Source: Dysgonomonas sp. BGC7
Lineage (GTDB): Bacteria; Bacteroidota; Bacteroidia; Bacteroidales; Dysgonomonadaceae
Direction of reading: 5' to 3'
DNA: 64,000 nt
NCBI RefSeq assembly: GCF_001261735.1
Contig: NZ_CVRP01000023.1
Span: forward strand, 1-64,000
The notes under the pieces were generated by a model, which was not told the origin of the DNA, ran no database searches, and saw only the letters and a program-made list of their open reading frames with translations. Shown here piece after piece: positions 53,211 to 62,298 of this stretch (positions are counted from its first letter, which is position 1; the number at the start of each line of letters is the position of its first letter). Made by a program: the position numbers and the translations under genes.

Positions 53211-55415
53211 CTAATCCTGAACTTCTACTTTTATCTTTTTATCCTTTACAATGATGTAATATTCACCAGCCTCAAGAAATTTTTCTCCTTTTCCGTTTAC
53301 GAAGCCTAAATCTCTGATCGGATCAATATTGAATGTAAAGGTTTTTGTCTGACCTTTTTCTATCATCTGTTTTTCAAAGTGCTTAAGTTCTTTGACCGGA
53401 CGGGAGATAGTTGATACCGGATCGCTAATAAACCAATGTACAGTCTCTAATCCATCCATATTTCCTGTATTTGTAACAGCAATACTCACGGATAATTTGT
53501 TTCCTTTTTTTATCTTAAGAGCTGATGGTTGTAATTCACCATATTCATAGGAGGTATAGCTCAGGCCATGCGCAAATTCGTAGAGAGGAGTGCTTGGTAT
53601 ATCCTGATATTTGCCTTGATGTGGACGGGCACTCTGTCTGTGGTTGTAATAGATTGGTATTTGCCCTGTCGAGTAAGGGAAAGTAATAGACAGTTTTCCT
53701 GATGGATTTATACGTCCCGAAACAATGCCTGCAATAGGATTTGCTCCCGCAATACCCGGTTGCCAAATCTGTAACATCGCATTGCTAAGCTTATCTAATC
53801 TATTTAGTTCCAAAGGTCGTCCGCTTGATAGTAATAGTATGACAGGCTTCCCTAGCTTCTTTAGTTCGGCTACCAGTTCTTCTTGTATCTGAGGTAGAGT
53901 AATTGTTGATCTGGATGCATTTTCGCCACTCCATTGAGCTTTCTCTCCTAAACAAAGAATGATTGCATCTGCATTTTTTGCTATGGACTTTGCTTCTTCA
54001 AAACCAGATTTATCATCTCCTTCAAAATCGCAACCGGATGCATATGATAATTGAGCCTTATTTTTGAATTCATTTTCTAACCCTTCAAATAGAGAGATAG
54101 CATCATCTGATTGTCCTTGTGCTCTCCATGAACCTAACAGGTGCCATTTACTTTTAGCCATTGGTCCTACAACAGCTATCTTTGAGATATTAGTAAGAGG
54201 TAAAGTCTTATTGTCATTCTTTAGCAGTACAATAGACTCTTCTGCTAGCTTCTCTGCAATCTCAAGACTTTTGGGTAATAGAAAACGATCCTTCTCCGCA
54301 CCATTAGGTGTATACGGCTTATCGAATAGTCCTAATCTGAATTTTATCCTTAAAACACGTTTTACCGCATCGTTCAGCTTTTCTTCAGATACTTTTCCCT
54401 CTTTTACAAGCTCTGCTAAGTGATTGTCGTAAGACCTGTTCATCATGTCCATTTCTACTCCGGCATTGAATGCTTTTAGTGCCGCTTCTTTTTTATCTTT
54501 GGCAACTCCTTGAGGACGTAGCTGTTCTATTGATCCCCAGTCGGATACAACAAAACCATCATGTCCCCAACGCTCTTTTAATATTTCAGTGAGAGTATAA
54601 TGGTTGGCTGAACCGGGAGTCCCACTAATGTCGTTGAAAGAACTCATTAGCGTGGCAGCTCCGGCTTTTACTCCCTCCTCGTATGGGTGCATATAGGTAT
54701 CCCATAGGGTTTGTTGGGATATTTCTGTATATACATAGTCTCGTCCGGCCTCAGAAGCACCATAGCCAATATAATGTTTCAGACAGGCAGCCACATTTTG
54801 AGGATTGGAAAGGTCATTCCCCTGATAACCTTTTACTGAGGCTACTCCAAACACAGCATTTGTATAAGGGTCTTCGCCATATCCTTCGGCTACTCTGCCC
54901 CAACGAGGATCACGAGCTACATCTATCATCGGAGAAAAAGTCCAGTCGACACCCGACATACGAGCCTCTTGTGCGGCAACAGCACATGCTTTTTCTACAA
55001 GGTCAGTATTCCATGAACATGCTTGAGCTAAAGATATTGGATAAACTGTTCTGTAGCCATGAATTACGTCATAACCAAATATTACTGGTATGCCTAGACG
55101 GGTTTCTTTCATCGCTCTTTTTTGCACTCTATTGCGTAGTTCAGGGTTGCTGCTAAAGTAAATAAGTGAGCCTATTCCGGGCGGAATGTCGTTTACCGGA
55201 TCTGCCATATTATTTGCATTGTCGTTTCTGCCCAATGTGTATTGATTTAGCTGAAGAACTTTTTCTTCCACTGTCATTTGCGACACAAGGTCATTTACTC
55301 TTTCTTCGACAGATCTTTTTGCATCTTTGTAAATAGGCATGCTTTTTTTATTTTGAGCACCTAGTATACATGAGACTGCTAGTAGCAATCCTAAAATAAT
55401 TTTTCTATTTCTCAT
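53211..55415 (-). CDS. GH3 beta-glycosidase (BglX-like)
   Basis: This 734-residue exported GH3 enzyme usually acts as a beta-glucosidase or beta-xylosidase. After the signal (ending ILGAQN) come the TIM-barrel domain (about 35-380), the alpha/beta sandwich (about 400-600) and a C-terminal FnIII domain (about 650-734). The nucleophile is D292 in FVVSDWGSI. Substrate contacts are expected in DPRWGRVAEGYGEDP and CLKHYIGYGA. The acid/base Glu is probably in the second domain near LCLGEKAQWSGENASRS. It is the last gene of the third glycan operon and starts 40 bp after the jelly-roll gene stops. It would remove terminal glucose or xylose from imported or surface oligosaccharides. Confidence 0.9.
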   Translation of the reverse strand: MRNRKIILGLLLAVSCILGAQNKKSMPIYKDAKRSVEERVNDLVSQMTVEEKVLQLNQYTLGRNDNANNMADPVNDIPPGIGSLIYFSSNPELRNRVQKRAMKETRLGIPVIFGYDVIHGYRTVYPISLAQACSWNTDLVEKACAVAAQEARMSGVDWTFSPMIDVARDPRWGRVAEGYGEDPYTNAVFGVASVKGYQGNDLSNPQNVAACLKHYIGYGASEAGRDYVYTEISQQTLWDTYMHPYEEGVKAGAATLMSSFNDISGTPGSANHYTLTEILKERWGHDGFVVSDWGSIEQLRPQGVAKDKKEAALKAFNAGVEMDMMNRSYDNHLAELVKEGKVSEEKLNDAVKRVLRIKFRLGLFDKPYTPNGAEKDRFLLPKSLEIAEKLAEESIVLLKNDNKTLPLTNISKIAVVGPMAKSKWHLLGSWRAQGQSDDAISLFEGLENEFKNKAQLSYASGCDFEGDDKSGFEEAKSIAKNADAIILCLGEKAQWSGENASRSTITLPQIQEELVAELKKLGKPVILLLSSGRPLELNRLDKLSNAMLQIWQPGIAGANPIAGIVSGRINPSGKLSITFPYSTGQIPIYYNHRQSARPHQGKYQDIPSTPLYEFAHGLSYTSYEYGELQPSALKIKKGNKLSVSIAVTNTGNMDGLETVHWFISDPVSTISRPVKELKHFEKQMIEKGQTKTFTFNIDPIRDLGFVNGKGEKFLEAGEYYIIVKDKKIKVEVQD

Positions 55416-55455
55416 TTTCTTATTGTTGATTATCTTTCAAAGATATTTCCTTTGA

Positions 55456-56226
55456 TTATTTAAACAAGGGTTGATTGGATAATTTCATCAATCGTTGCTT
55501 ATTATTTTTCAATTCGAATACAATCACTTCATTACTTCCTTGTTTCAAAATACTTTCAGAGACTTGTATTGATTGTTGTTTTTCTTCTTCCCAATATGAT
55601 CCTAAGTAGACGCCATTGATCCAAACTTCGCCCATTCCCCACCCTGATATGTCTAGATAGGTGTCCTTAGGATTAGTCACTTCTAAGAATCCTTTATGAA
55701 AAGAAGGCCTTTCATCTGCTTGTTCTGTTGTGAATTGTAGCTTGTTCATATCACACTCTTTTATGTTTAAAGGAATTATTTCCCAGTTGGAGACATCTTC
55801 TCCATCTATAGTTATACTTCCGAACAAACCTTTTGAATTGTCTAGTATCTCGGGACCGTAAGTTATGCGTCCTATGTTTTCGACATAAAGTTCAAGTACA
55901 TATTTCCCCGGGGCTATGTTTATAGTTATTTTCTTTTTGTTATCTGTAAGTACGCCTTGTAGTTTTCCTTCAAGAAATACGACAGCATAGTCTCGTACAT
56001 TCTCTATTTCTAATTCTGTATTTTCTTCTTCTATATTTATCTCCGCCTTATAAAGAACATAGCCAAATTCTATATTGAGATCATTGAACGGAAGCAGAGT
56101 TTCTGATTCTGTAATATCTTCATATACCTGTTCTAAAGAAGCTGTTTCGGTCATTTGTATCTCTTGTCCGTATATTACCACGTTGATACAAAGAAATACA
56201 GCTAAAAATAAATATACTTTCTTCAT
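55456..56226 (-). CDS. Orphan GH35-type C-terminal jelly-roll protein
   Basis: This exported 256-residue protein resembles only the C-terminal beta-sandwich domains of GH35 beta-galactosidases. GRITYGPEILDNSKGLFGSI and VSNWEIIPLNI (about residues 115-150) match the first jelly roll. FHKGFLEVTNPKDTYLDISGWGMGEVWINGVYLGSYW and GSNEVIVFELKN match the second, the part that normally closes GH35 enzymes (cited here in pieces: DTYLDISGWGMGEVWINGVYLG, in the family's WGKGxVWVNG pattern). The TIM barrel with both catalytic Glu is absent. A proper signal peptide and clean start suggest a stable stand-alone protein, perhaps a galactan or arabinogalactan binder, rather than debris. Confidence 0.7.
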   Translation of the reverse strand: MKKVYLFLAVFLCINVVIYGQEIQMTETASLEQVYEDITESETLLPFNDLNIEFGYVLYKAEINIEEENTELEIENVRDYAVVFLEGKLQGVLTDNKKKITINIAPGKYVLELYVENIGRITYGPEILDNSKGLFGSITIDGEDVSNWEIIPLNIKECDMNKLQFTTEQADERPSFHKGFLEVTNPKDTYLDISGWGMGEVWINGVYLGSYWEEEKQQSIQVSESILKQGSNEVIVFELKNNKQRLMKLSNQPLFK

Positions 56227-56298
56227 AATTCTTAAATGTTAAAACAGGGTGACAAAAGTTACAGATTTTATAATGTTTTCTATTGTCACCTTTTTGTA

Positions 56299-59031
56299 TT
56301 ATTTTGTCAAGAATGATTGAATGAACGATTCTTCAACTTTTATCTGAGGGTTGAATTTGTCACTTTTTACATATTTGTCAACGCTCTCTAGTAGTTGCCT
56401 TGTTGCCGGACGTTCATCCATTTTCTTCTGTGTATCTACAGATAAAACTAATAATTTTCCACCGTTCACATTTGCTTCGAAGCCTATGCCCAATTTCTGA
56501 TTATTGTCGTAAGAGTCTATCACCTGAATAAATGGTCTAAGTTCCTTAGGTGTGTCTTGCATTTCTATTACTTTAGCATTTTCGAGTATATCCCACCATT
56601 GCCAGTCGGTATGGTATGAAGTTACAAAATCGTTGAATACAGGCTCTTTGTCGTGGATAAGACATCCTATAGTCATTGGTGCCCATGCAAACATGATTGG
56701 ATTCCAGAAGTGGTTGTGGAATTTCGATTTACGGCCTTTCACATTGTTAGGCATCGGGCAAAGGACTACCTTCTTTCCTTTGGCTAATTGTTGTTTTGCT
56801 TTATCGTCATATACGTTTGTATATAATACTTCATCAGTCGAAACCATTAGTGTTTCATTTTTAGGATATACCCATATATTCCAGTTGTTTTTTATTTTAT
56901 CGTTGATTGATAAATGTACTGTCAGCATCTGAGGTGTAGACATTCCTTTCAGATCGAAAGAAAATTCTCCAACAGGAAATACATCATCGTTCCCGATTGT
57001 CTGCGTTTTCAGATTCCCTTTTCTAAGAATTTTTCCGGTGTTATCTGTAAGTGCCCATTTTATTTTAGCATTCTTTAGTGCCGACGAACTGAAATTATAT
57101 ACTTCTGCTTTTCCCGTAAATGTTTCATTGTTAAAATACGAGCTTTTTGCGTAACGAAGCAAAGCTACTGTGGGCGCACATGATTCTCTGAATTTCTCCG
57201 GAGTAACCAGTCCTTTCGAGTCCCAGAAAGGATCGAGGATACCAACCGGAGCATATCCCTGCCCGGGAAAATCGTTTATACTCAATAGCTGAAAACCTGC
57301 CGATTTAGATGAACGTAGTAAGGTTTCTGTCACGGCTTTGTATTCTAACACAGTGAGTGCTCCCGATGCACGGAAAAAGTCGTGTGCCTGATCGAGCATT
57401 CCATTCTGATCGAGCATTTCTCGGAATACTTCAAAGTTGCGAGCCTCTACCGGGCTGTTTGCATACTTCTCTATTTCGCGAAAATCAGGATAAATACAGC
57501 GTTGCCCTGCTTCGTGAGAAATGACTGGGACATCTATATCAGATTCTTTATTTCTGTCCCAATCGGTATATGGTAGCCCTTCATATACTTTTACAGGACC
57601 TTTGTTTGTCTGTTGAGATACATAGTATTGATCAGATTTAACTCTGGTACGAGCAGTAGAGCCACTAAAAAGGTGTCGGTTGTCTAGTTTTCTTCCCGTA
57701 CCTGTAAGTTCTTCTATGAAGTCGAAGTTTCCTGTTATCTCATTTCCATTACAATACAAAATAAAAGACGGATGATTTCCATATTCTTTCAAGATAGCCC
57801 GCATTTCGCGACGGAAGAAGTTGTAACGTTCTTCATCCTGCTCGGCATCTTTGCCCCACATAGGCATCTCTACTTCTAAGTATATACCATATTTATCAGC
57901 CATGCGAAATGCTGCCCGTGGAGGACACCATGAGTGAAATCGCATATGATTCATTCCGTAGTCCTTCATCAGTTTCATTATACGTTCCCATTCTTCATCT
58001 TCTACGGGAGCATAACCTGTTTTTGGAAAAACTGCATTTTCTACAGTTCCTCTAAGGTGTATAGGGCGATCGTTGAGTAGTATATGGTTTTTACCCTGTT
58101 TCACTTCACGCATACCAAAATCAGCAGACTTTTCATGTTGATATTTAGCATTGCCATTATTTGTGTTCAACTGACAGGTTATCTTATATATGTTGGGATT
58201 AAATTCATTCCATAATTTTATGTTTTTTCCTAATTGAATAACATTTTCGAAATCAATTATAGAGTCGTTTCCTTTTATTGCGATTTCTTTGCTAATGCTA
58301 TAGTCCTTCCCTGTTATCGTGAATGTTGCATTACCTGAAATTTGTTTCTTTGTATAGTTATTTACCTGCATTTTCACCTTTACAGAATTGTCTTTAATGT
58401 CAGGATATACCTGCAAGTCTTCAATATATACAGGATCGATCGCTACAAGTTTCATTTCTCCGAGTATTCCGTTCCAGTTAATCTGAGTAAACTCGGTATG
58501 GGCATGATCCCATTTGTGGGTATTATATTGGAAACGATTGTCGATGCAAACTGTAAAGCGATGTGTTTTACCCGGTGTAACAAATTCTGTAAGATCATGA
58601 TTGTGAGGTACACTGACATAATCAATTCTACTTACTTCTTTTGTATCTATATAAATTGAGCTGAGCCAGTGTGTGCGTTCGAAATACATAAAGATGCGTT
58701 TGCCTTTCCATTCTTTGGGTATTTCTATATCTCGTTGGTACCATGCAGGCCCCATATACTCATATTTACGGGTTAATCTGTCTATGTATTTGTACGGGAC
58801 TTTATATCCAATCTTATAGTCATCGGTAATGCCGGGCAGTGTGATTGTTTCCTGCAATTTGTGATTATAGCGTGGAGACAAGGAGCCTCTGCGAAAATCC
58901 ATTACGTCGGTCTGAAACCCCCAAGAACCTGTTAAATCTATAGACTGCGTTTGGGCTTTAATATACGGCACTTGTATAATAAAAAGCAGCACAGTTAGGG
59001 CAATCCTCAAAGATACTTTTAAAATTTCCAT
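56299..59031 (-). CDS. Large GH2 glycosidase
   Basis: This 910-residue exported GH2 enzyme (signal ends at YIKAQT) has a sugar-binding jelly roll (about 35-215), an Ig-like domain (about 220-310), a TIM barrel (about 315-640) and a long C-terminal region of beta-sandwiches and a possible glutamine-amidotransferase-like segment. The acid/base is E431 in YCNGNEITG and the nucleophile is probably E507 in ISHEAGQRC. MNHMRFHSWCPPRAAFRMADKYG is typical of the subgroup found in pectin, arabinogalactan and ulvan PULs. It differs strongly from the second GH2 of this operon, so the two should cut different bonds. A 237-bp gap without any gene precedes it; I see no strong promoter box there. Confidence 0.85.
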   Translation of the reverse strand: MEILKVSLRIALTVLLFIIQVPYIKAQTQSIDLTGSWGFQTDVMDFRRGSLSPRYNHKLQETITLPGITDDYKIGYKVPYKYIDRLTRKYEYMGPAWYQRDIEIPKEWKGKRIFMYFERTHWLSSIYIDTKEVSRIDYVSVPHNHDLTEFVTPGKTHRFTVCIDNRFQYNTHKWDHAHTEFTQINWNGILGEMKLVAIDPVYIEDLQVYPDIKDNSVKVKMQVNNYTKKQISGNATFTITGKDYSISKEIAIKGNDSIIDFENVIQLGKNIKLWNEFNPNIYKITCQLNTNNGNAKYQHEKSADFGMREVKQGKNHILLNDRPIHLRGTVENAVFPKTGYAPVEDEEWERIMKLMKDYGMNHMRFHSWCPPRAAFRMADKYGIYLEVEMPMWGKDAEQDEERYNFFRREMRAILKEYGNHPSFILYCNGNEITGNFDFIEELTGTGRKLDNRHLFSGSTARTRVKSDQYYVSQQTNKGPVKVYEGLPYTDWDRNKESDIDVPVISHEAGQRCIYPDFREIEKYANSPVEARNFEVFREMLDQNGMLDQAHDFFRASGALTVLEYKAVTETLLRSSKSAGFQLLSINDFPGQGYAPVGILDPFWDSKGLVTPEKFRESCAPTVALLRYAKSSYFNNETFTGKAEVYNFSSSALKNAKIKWALTDNTGKILRKGNLKTQTIGNDDVFPVGEFSFDLKGMSTPQMLTVHLSINDKIKNNWNIWVYPKNETLMVSTDEVLYTNVYDDKAKQQLAKGKKVVLCPMPNNVKGRKSKFHNHFWNPIMFAWAPMTIGCLIHDKEPVFNDFVTSYHTDWQWWDILENAKVIEMQDTPKELRPFIQVIDSYDNNQKLGIGFEANVNGGKLLVLSVDTQKKMDERPATRQLLESVDKYVKSDKFNPQIKVEESFIQSFLTK

Positions 59032-59268
59032 GTTTCTTTTCTTATTCTTATATATTTAGTAATATGTCCTTTATGAATAACGTTAGTTTTTATTCATTTT
59101 ATGGTATTGATTATTAGTGTTTTTGTCGTATTTATTTAGATGTAGTAATATTTCTCTATTATATCTAAGTTAAAATTAAAGAGAGTTGTGTCATAAGACT
59201 TACTCCTTTTGCTATATCTTTTATTCAAATCGTTAAATTGAAAAAGAACCTTTTTCTAGTGTACATCT

Positions 59269-60477
59269 CTATTTTTCGTATTTTTTCTTTAGTCTTGTCA
59301 ATGCTTCAAGATAGTAATAGTCAGCATATGTAAGAGGTACATCTACTTCCGACTTGAACGGATAACCTCCTGTACTGTGCTTTAAGATGAAATCTCCATT
59401 TTCGCCAAGCTTTGCAGTATATTGCTCCGAAGCCAGTGTCCGAATTTGCTTCTCTATAACATTCATATATTCTTTGGCTTGTGTAGCATTTACATAATCT
59501 ATCAATTCACTAAGTGCCGAAAGCATGATACATGCTGCTGAAGCATCACGAGGGGTATTGGGTATATCTGGAGAGTTGAAGTCCCAATAAGGAATATAAT
59601 CGTCAGGCATATTAGGATGATGAATTACAAAATTTGCTATATTTTTTGCCTGTTCCAGATATCGCTCTTCGCCTGTTTCTCTATACAGATAAGTGTACCC
59701 GTATAGACCCCAAGCTTGTCCACGGCTCCAAGCCGATTCGTCTGAATAGCCCTGATGGGTTTGCTTTAGGTGAGGCAATCCTGTGATGGTATCATATGAC
59801 ACAACATGATAGGAACTGTAATCGGGACGGAAGTGATGCTCTATTGTTTTGTCTGCATGAGAAATTGCTATATTTTTGAATGTTGAATCTTCAGAGTTTT
59901 TCGCTGCCCATAGTAATAATTCCAGATTCATTATATTATCTATGATAACAGGATATTGCCAGTTCTCCTTGTTATGATCCCACGAGCGTATAAGTCCTAC
60001 ATTGGTATTGTACCTTGTGCCCAAAGATTTTGCACCTGTCATTAACACTTCTTTGTATCTTTCTTCTCCTGTAAGACGCAGCCCGTTGCCAAAGCTACAA
60101 TAGAGCATAAAACCTACATCATGGTTATCTGTTGTAAATTTTTCTCTTTCTACTCGGTCGGTATATAATTGTGCATAGTTCAGTGTTTCTGGGTTTTTAC
60201 TGTTTTCGTATATATACCATAATGATCCGGGGAAGAAACCACTGCACCACCAACGGGAGTCAGACGACATATCTTTCCCGTCCTGATAAGTCTTAGGTAA
60301 TCTCCCGTCCTGAGTTTCATACTTTTTTGCCATCAATAGCGATTGTTGTTCGGCAAAGGATAATGCACTGTCTATAATCGGTAGTAGAGCATCACTGTAG
60401 AGATTGTCTGAATTATGCTTCTTCGTACAAGAAAAGAATGCTATGATAAGTAATATATATAAAGTTGTTTTTTTCAT
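59269..60477 (-). CDS. GH88 unsaturated glucuronyl hydrolase lipoprotein
   Basis: This enzyme removes delta-4,5-unsaturated uronate from lyase products. The lipoprotein signal ends at AFFSCTKK. The (alpha/alpha)6 barrel carries the two conserved Asp of GH88: one in NHDVGFMLYCSFG and one in VIIDNIMNLELLLWA. SAWSRGQAWGLYGYTYLYRETG, RWWCSGFFPGSLWYIYENS and SAACIMLSALSEL are further signatures. I chose the ATG at 60477 because it gives the lipobox and leaves 20 bp after the GH2 stop, whereas the longer frame overlaps that gene by 40 bp. The enzyme implies a polysaccharide lyase acting upstream, but none is in view. Confidence 0.9.
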   Translation of the reverse strand: MKKTTLYILLIIAFFSCTKKHNSDNLYSDALLPIIDSALSFAEQQSLLMAKKYETQDGRLPKTYQDGKDMSSDSRWWCSGFFPGSLWYIYENSKNPETLNYAQLYTDRVEREKFTTDNHDVGFMLYCSFGNGLRLTGEERYKEVLMTGAKSLGTRYNTNVGLIRSWDHNKENWQYPVIIDNIMNLELLLWAAKNSEDSTFKNIAISHADKTIEHHFRPDYSSYHVVSYDTITGLPHLKQTHQGYSDESAWSRGQAWGLYGYTYLYRETGEERYLEQAKNIANFVIHHPNMPDDYIPYWDFNSPDIPNTPRDASAACIMLSALSELIDYVNATQAKEYMNVIEKQIRTLASEQYTAKLGENGDFILKHSTGGYPFKSEVDVPLTYADYYYLEALTRLKKKYEK

Positions 60478-60497
60478 TTTATATTTTTTATATGTCA

Positions 60498-62285
60498 TTA
60501 TTTTATGGCGTCGTAATATTCTTTCATTATATACCATGCTTTTTTTCTATAGCCTTGATCAGATACTAAGCCTTTTCTGTTCCAGTCTTCCTGATTGGTA
60601 GGGTGAAAGCGAAAAGGAGAACGAAAATCGAACAATACCCAAGGACTTGTCCCTCTTAGGTTAGGAATGTTTTTGAACATCTCCAGATTGTCTCTGAAAA
60701 GTGTTGCCTGATAGTCTTCACTCCACGAACTTACTACATCTGCTTGCCCCAACTGTCCGTAAAGCGCTTCTCCACCAAATTCGGAAATTATCAGAGGTTG
60801 CCCTTTAGCTACATCCCATATTGCTTTGTCTGGGGTTACAGGCCATTGGTGGTACCATCCCATATATTTATTGACTGCTACCACATCCAGTTCTTTTATG
60901 AACGGATCGTTCATAACAAAGACTTGTCTTTCTTTATTGAATCTGACGAGATCGAATGCAGCCGTTATCAGCCGTGTAGTGTCTATGTCTTTACAGCATT
61001 GGATCAAATATTTAAGAAATTCGTTTCGCGGCTCAGATGGTTGCGTTTCGTTTGCCACACCCCAGAATGAGAGAGAACAACGGTTCTTGTCACGCATAAC
61101 CATTTCTTTTATCATATTGCCTGCTTTCAGCTTTGTATCCGTATTTTCAAAATCTATTCCTTGCCAGATCGGTATTTCTTCCCAAAGCAGGAAGCCTATT
61201 TTTTCTGCCATTCTCACTATATATTCATTTTGCGGATAATGAGCCAAACGAATCATATTGCATCCAAGGGCTTTTGCTTCCGATAGGAGCATAGCTGCGT
61301 CAGGTTCAGAAAAAGCTCGCCCTTTGCGCTGTGGTATTTCCTCGTGGAAACTGATAGATTTCAGAAAGATGGGTTTGTCGTTGAGATAAATATCTTCTCC
61401 TTTTACCCATATGTTGCGAAAACCGATCATTTCTTCTATTCTGTCATTATCTGAAGAAACAATAACTTTATATAACTTAGGCGAATCCGGAGACCAACGC
61501 TCCAACTTCTTTACATTGAATGAGATTTCAGCTACACCTTCATTGTTTGTTTTCAGGTTTTGTTTAACCTTCAGTTCGGGAATTTCTATATCAATAGATG
61601 TATTTGCTGTTTTCGCTGATAGTTTTATACTTGCGTTTATCTTGTCTGCTTTGTATTTGTCTAATTGTATAAAATAGTCTTCTATAAAAGTTTTTGGTGT
61701 GTTCACCAACATCACATCACGCGTGATCCCTCCATAGTTCCACCAATCGAATGCCATGGCGGGAATAGCGTCTACGGTACGTGTGTTGTTTACCTCCAAA
61801 GCAAGAAAATTATCTTTGTCTTTTACCAGATCAGTAACCTCTATCTGAAAAGGAGTAAAACCTCCTTCGTGTGAGCCTATTTCTCTTCCGTTCAGATATA
61901 TGCGACAACGATAGCTCACTGCCCCAAAGTATAGAAATAGTCGTTTATCTGCCGACTTGTCTGTATCGAACCGACGGGCATACCATACAGTACCTTCATA
62001 ATACTTCAATTCGGGCATTTGGCTGTTCCAATCGGAAGGAACATTGAGGCGCAGACCGTGATCGAATGAATATTCGTAAAAGTCGGTTTTTCCTTCGGGC
62101 TTGTTATTCAGGTAAATTTTATTCTTACGTCCCTGGTCGTATAGGTCTATAATAGCATCCCATTTGCCGTTCAGAGATTGATACTTTCTCCCGTACACAT
62201 TGGTTATCAACTCCTGAGCCGATATGTTTACTAAGCTGAGGCATAGGAGAATAATTGATACAATAGTCGTTGTTTTGAATTTCAT
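60498..62285 (-). CDS. GH2 glycosidase (beta-glucuronidase/beta-galactosidase-like)
   Basis: This 595-residue exported GH2 enzyme has the minimal three-domain form: jelly roll (about 30-195; FGAVSYRCRIYLNGREIGSHEGG), Ig-like (about 200-290) and TIM barrel to the end. The acid/base is E413 in GVANETQ and the nucleophile is E502 in LIISEFGGEAL. The signal ends near NISAQE. LNGKWDAIIDLYDQG and FHEEIPQRKGRAFSEPDAAML resemble beta-glucuronidase-like members in Bacteroidetes PULs. It lies 13 bp after the GH97 gene and 20 bp before GH88. Beta-glucuronidase or beta-galactosidase are the likeliest activities. Confidence 0.85.
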   Translation of the reverse strand: MKFKTTTIVSIILLCLSLVNISAQELITNVYGRKYQSLNGKWDAIIDLYDQGRKNKIYLNNKPEGKTDFYEYSFDHGLRLNVPSDWNSQMPELKYYEGTVWYARRFDTDKSADKRLFLYFGAVSYRCRIYLNGREIGSHEGGFTPFQIEVTDLVKDKDNFLALEVNNTRTVDAIPAMAFDWWNYGGITRDVMLVNTPKTFIEDYFIQLDKYKADKINASIKLSAKTANTSIDIEIPELKVKQNLKTNNEGVAEISFNVKKLERWSPDSPKLYKVIVSSDNDRIEEMIGFRNIWVKGEDIYLNDKPIFLKSISFHEEIPQRKGRAFSEPDAAMLLSEAKALGCNMIRLAHYPQNEYIVRMAEKIGFLLWEEIPIWQGIDFENTDTKLKAGNMIKEMVMRDKNRCSLSFWGVANETQPSEPRNEFLKYLIQCCKDIDTTRLITAAFDLVRFNKERQVFVMNDPFIKELDVVAVNKYMGWYHQWPVTPDKAIWDVAKGQPLIISEFGGEALYGQLGQADVVSSWSEDYQATLFRDNLEMFKNIPNLRGTSPWVLFDFRSPFRFHPTNQEDWNRKGLVSDQGYRKKAWYIMKEYYDAIK

Positions 62286-62298
62286 AAGTAGAATATCT

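Noticed and set aside
60478-60537. Longer N-terminus for the GH88 protein
   Set aside because: It would overlap the GH2 gene by 40 bp and bury the lipoprotein signal inside the protein.
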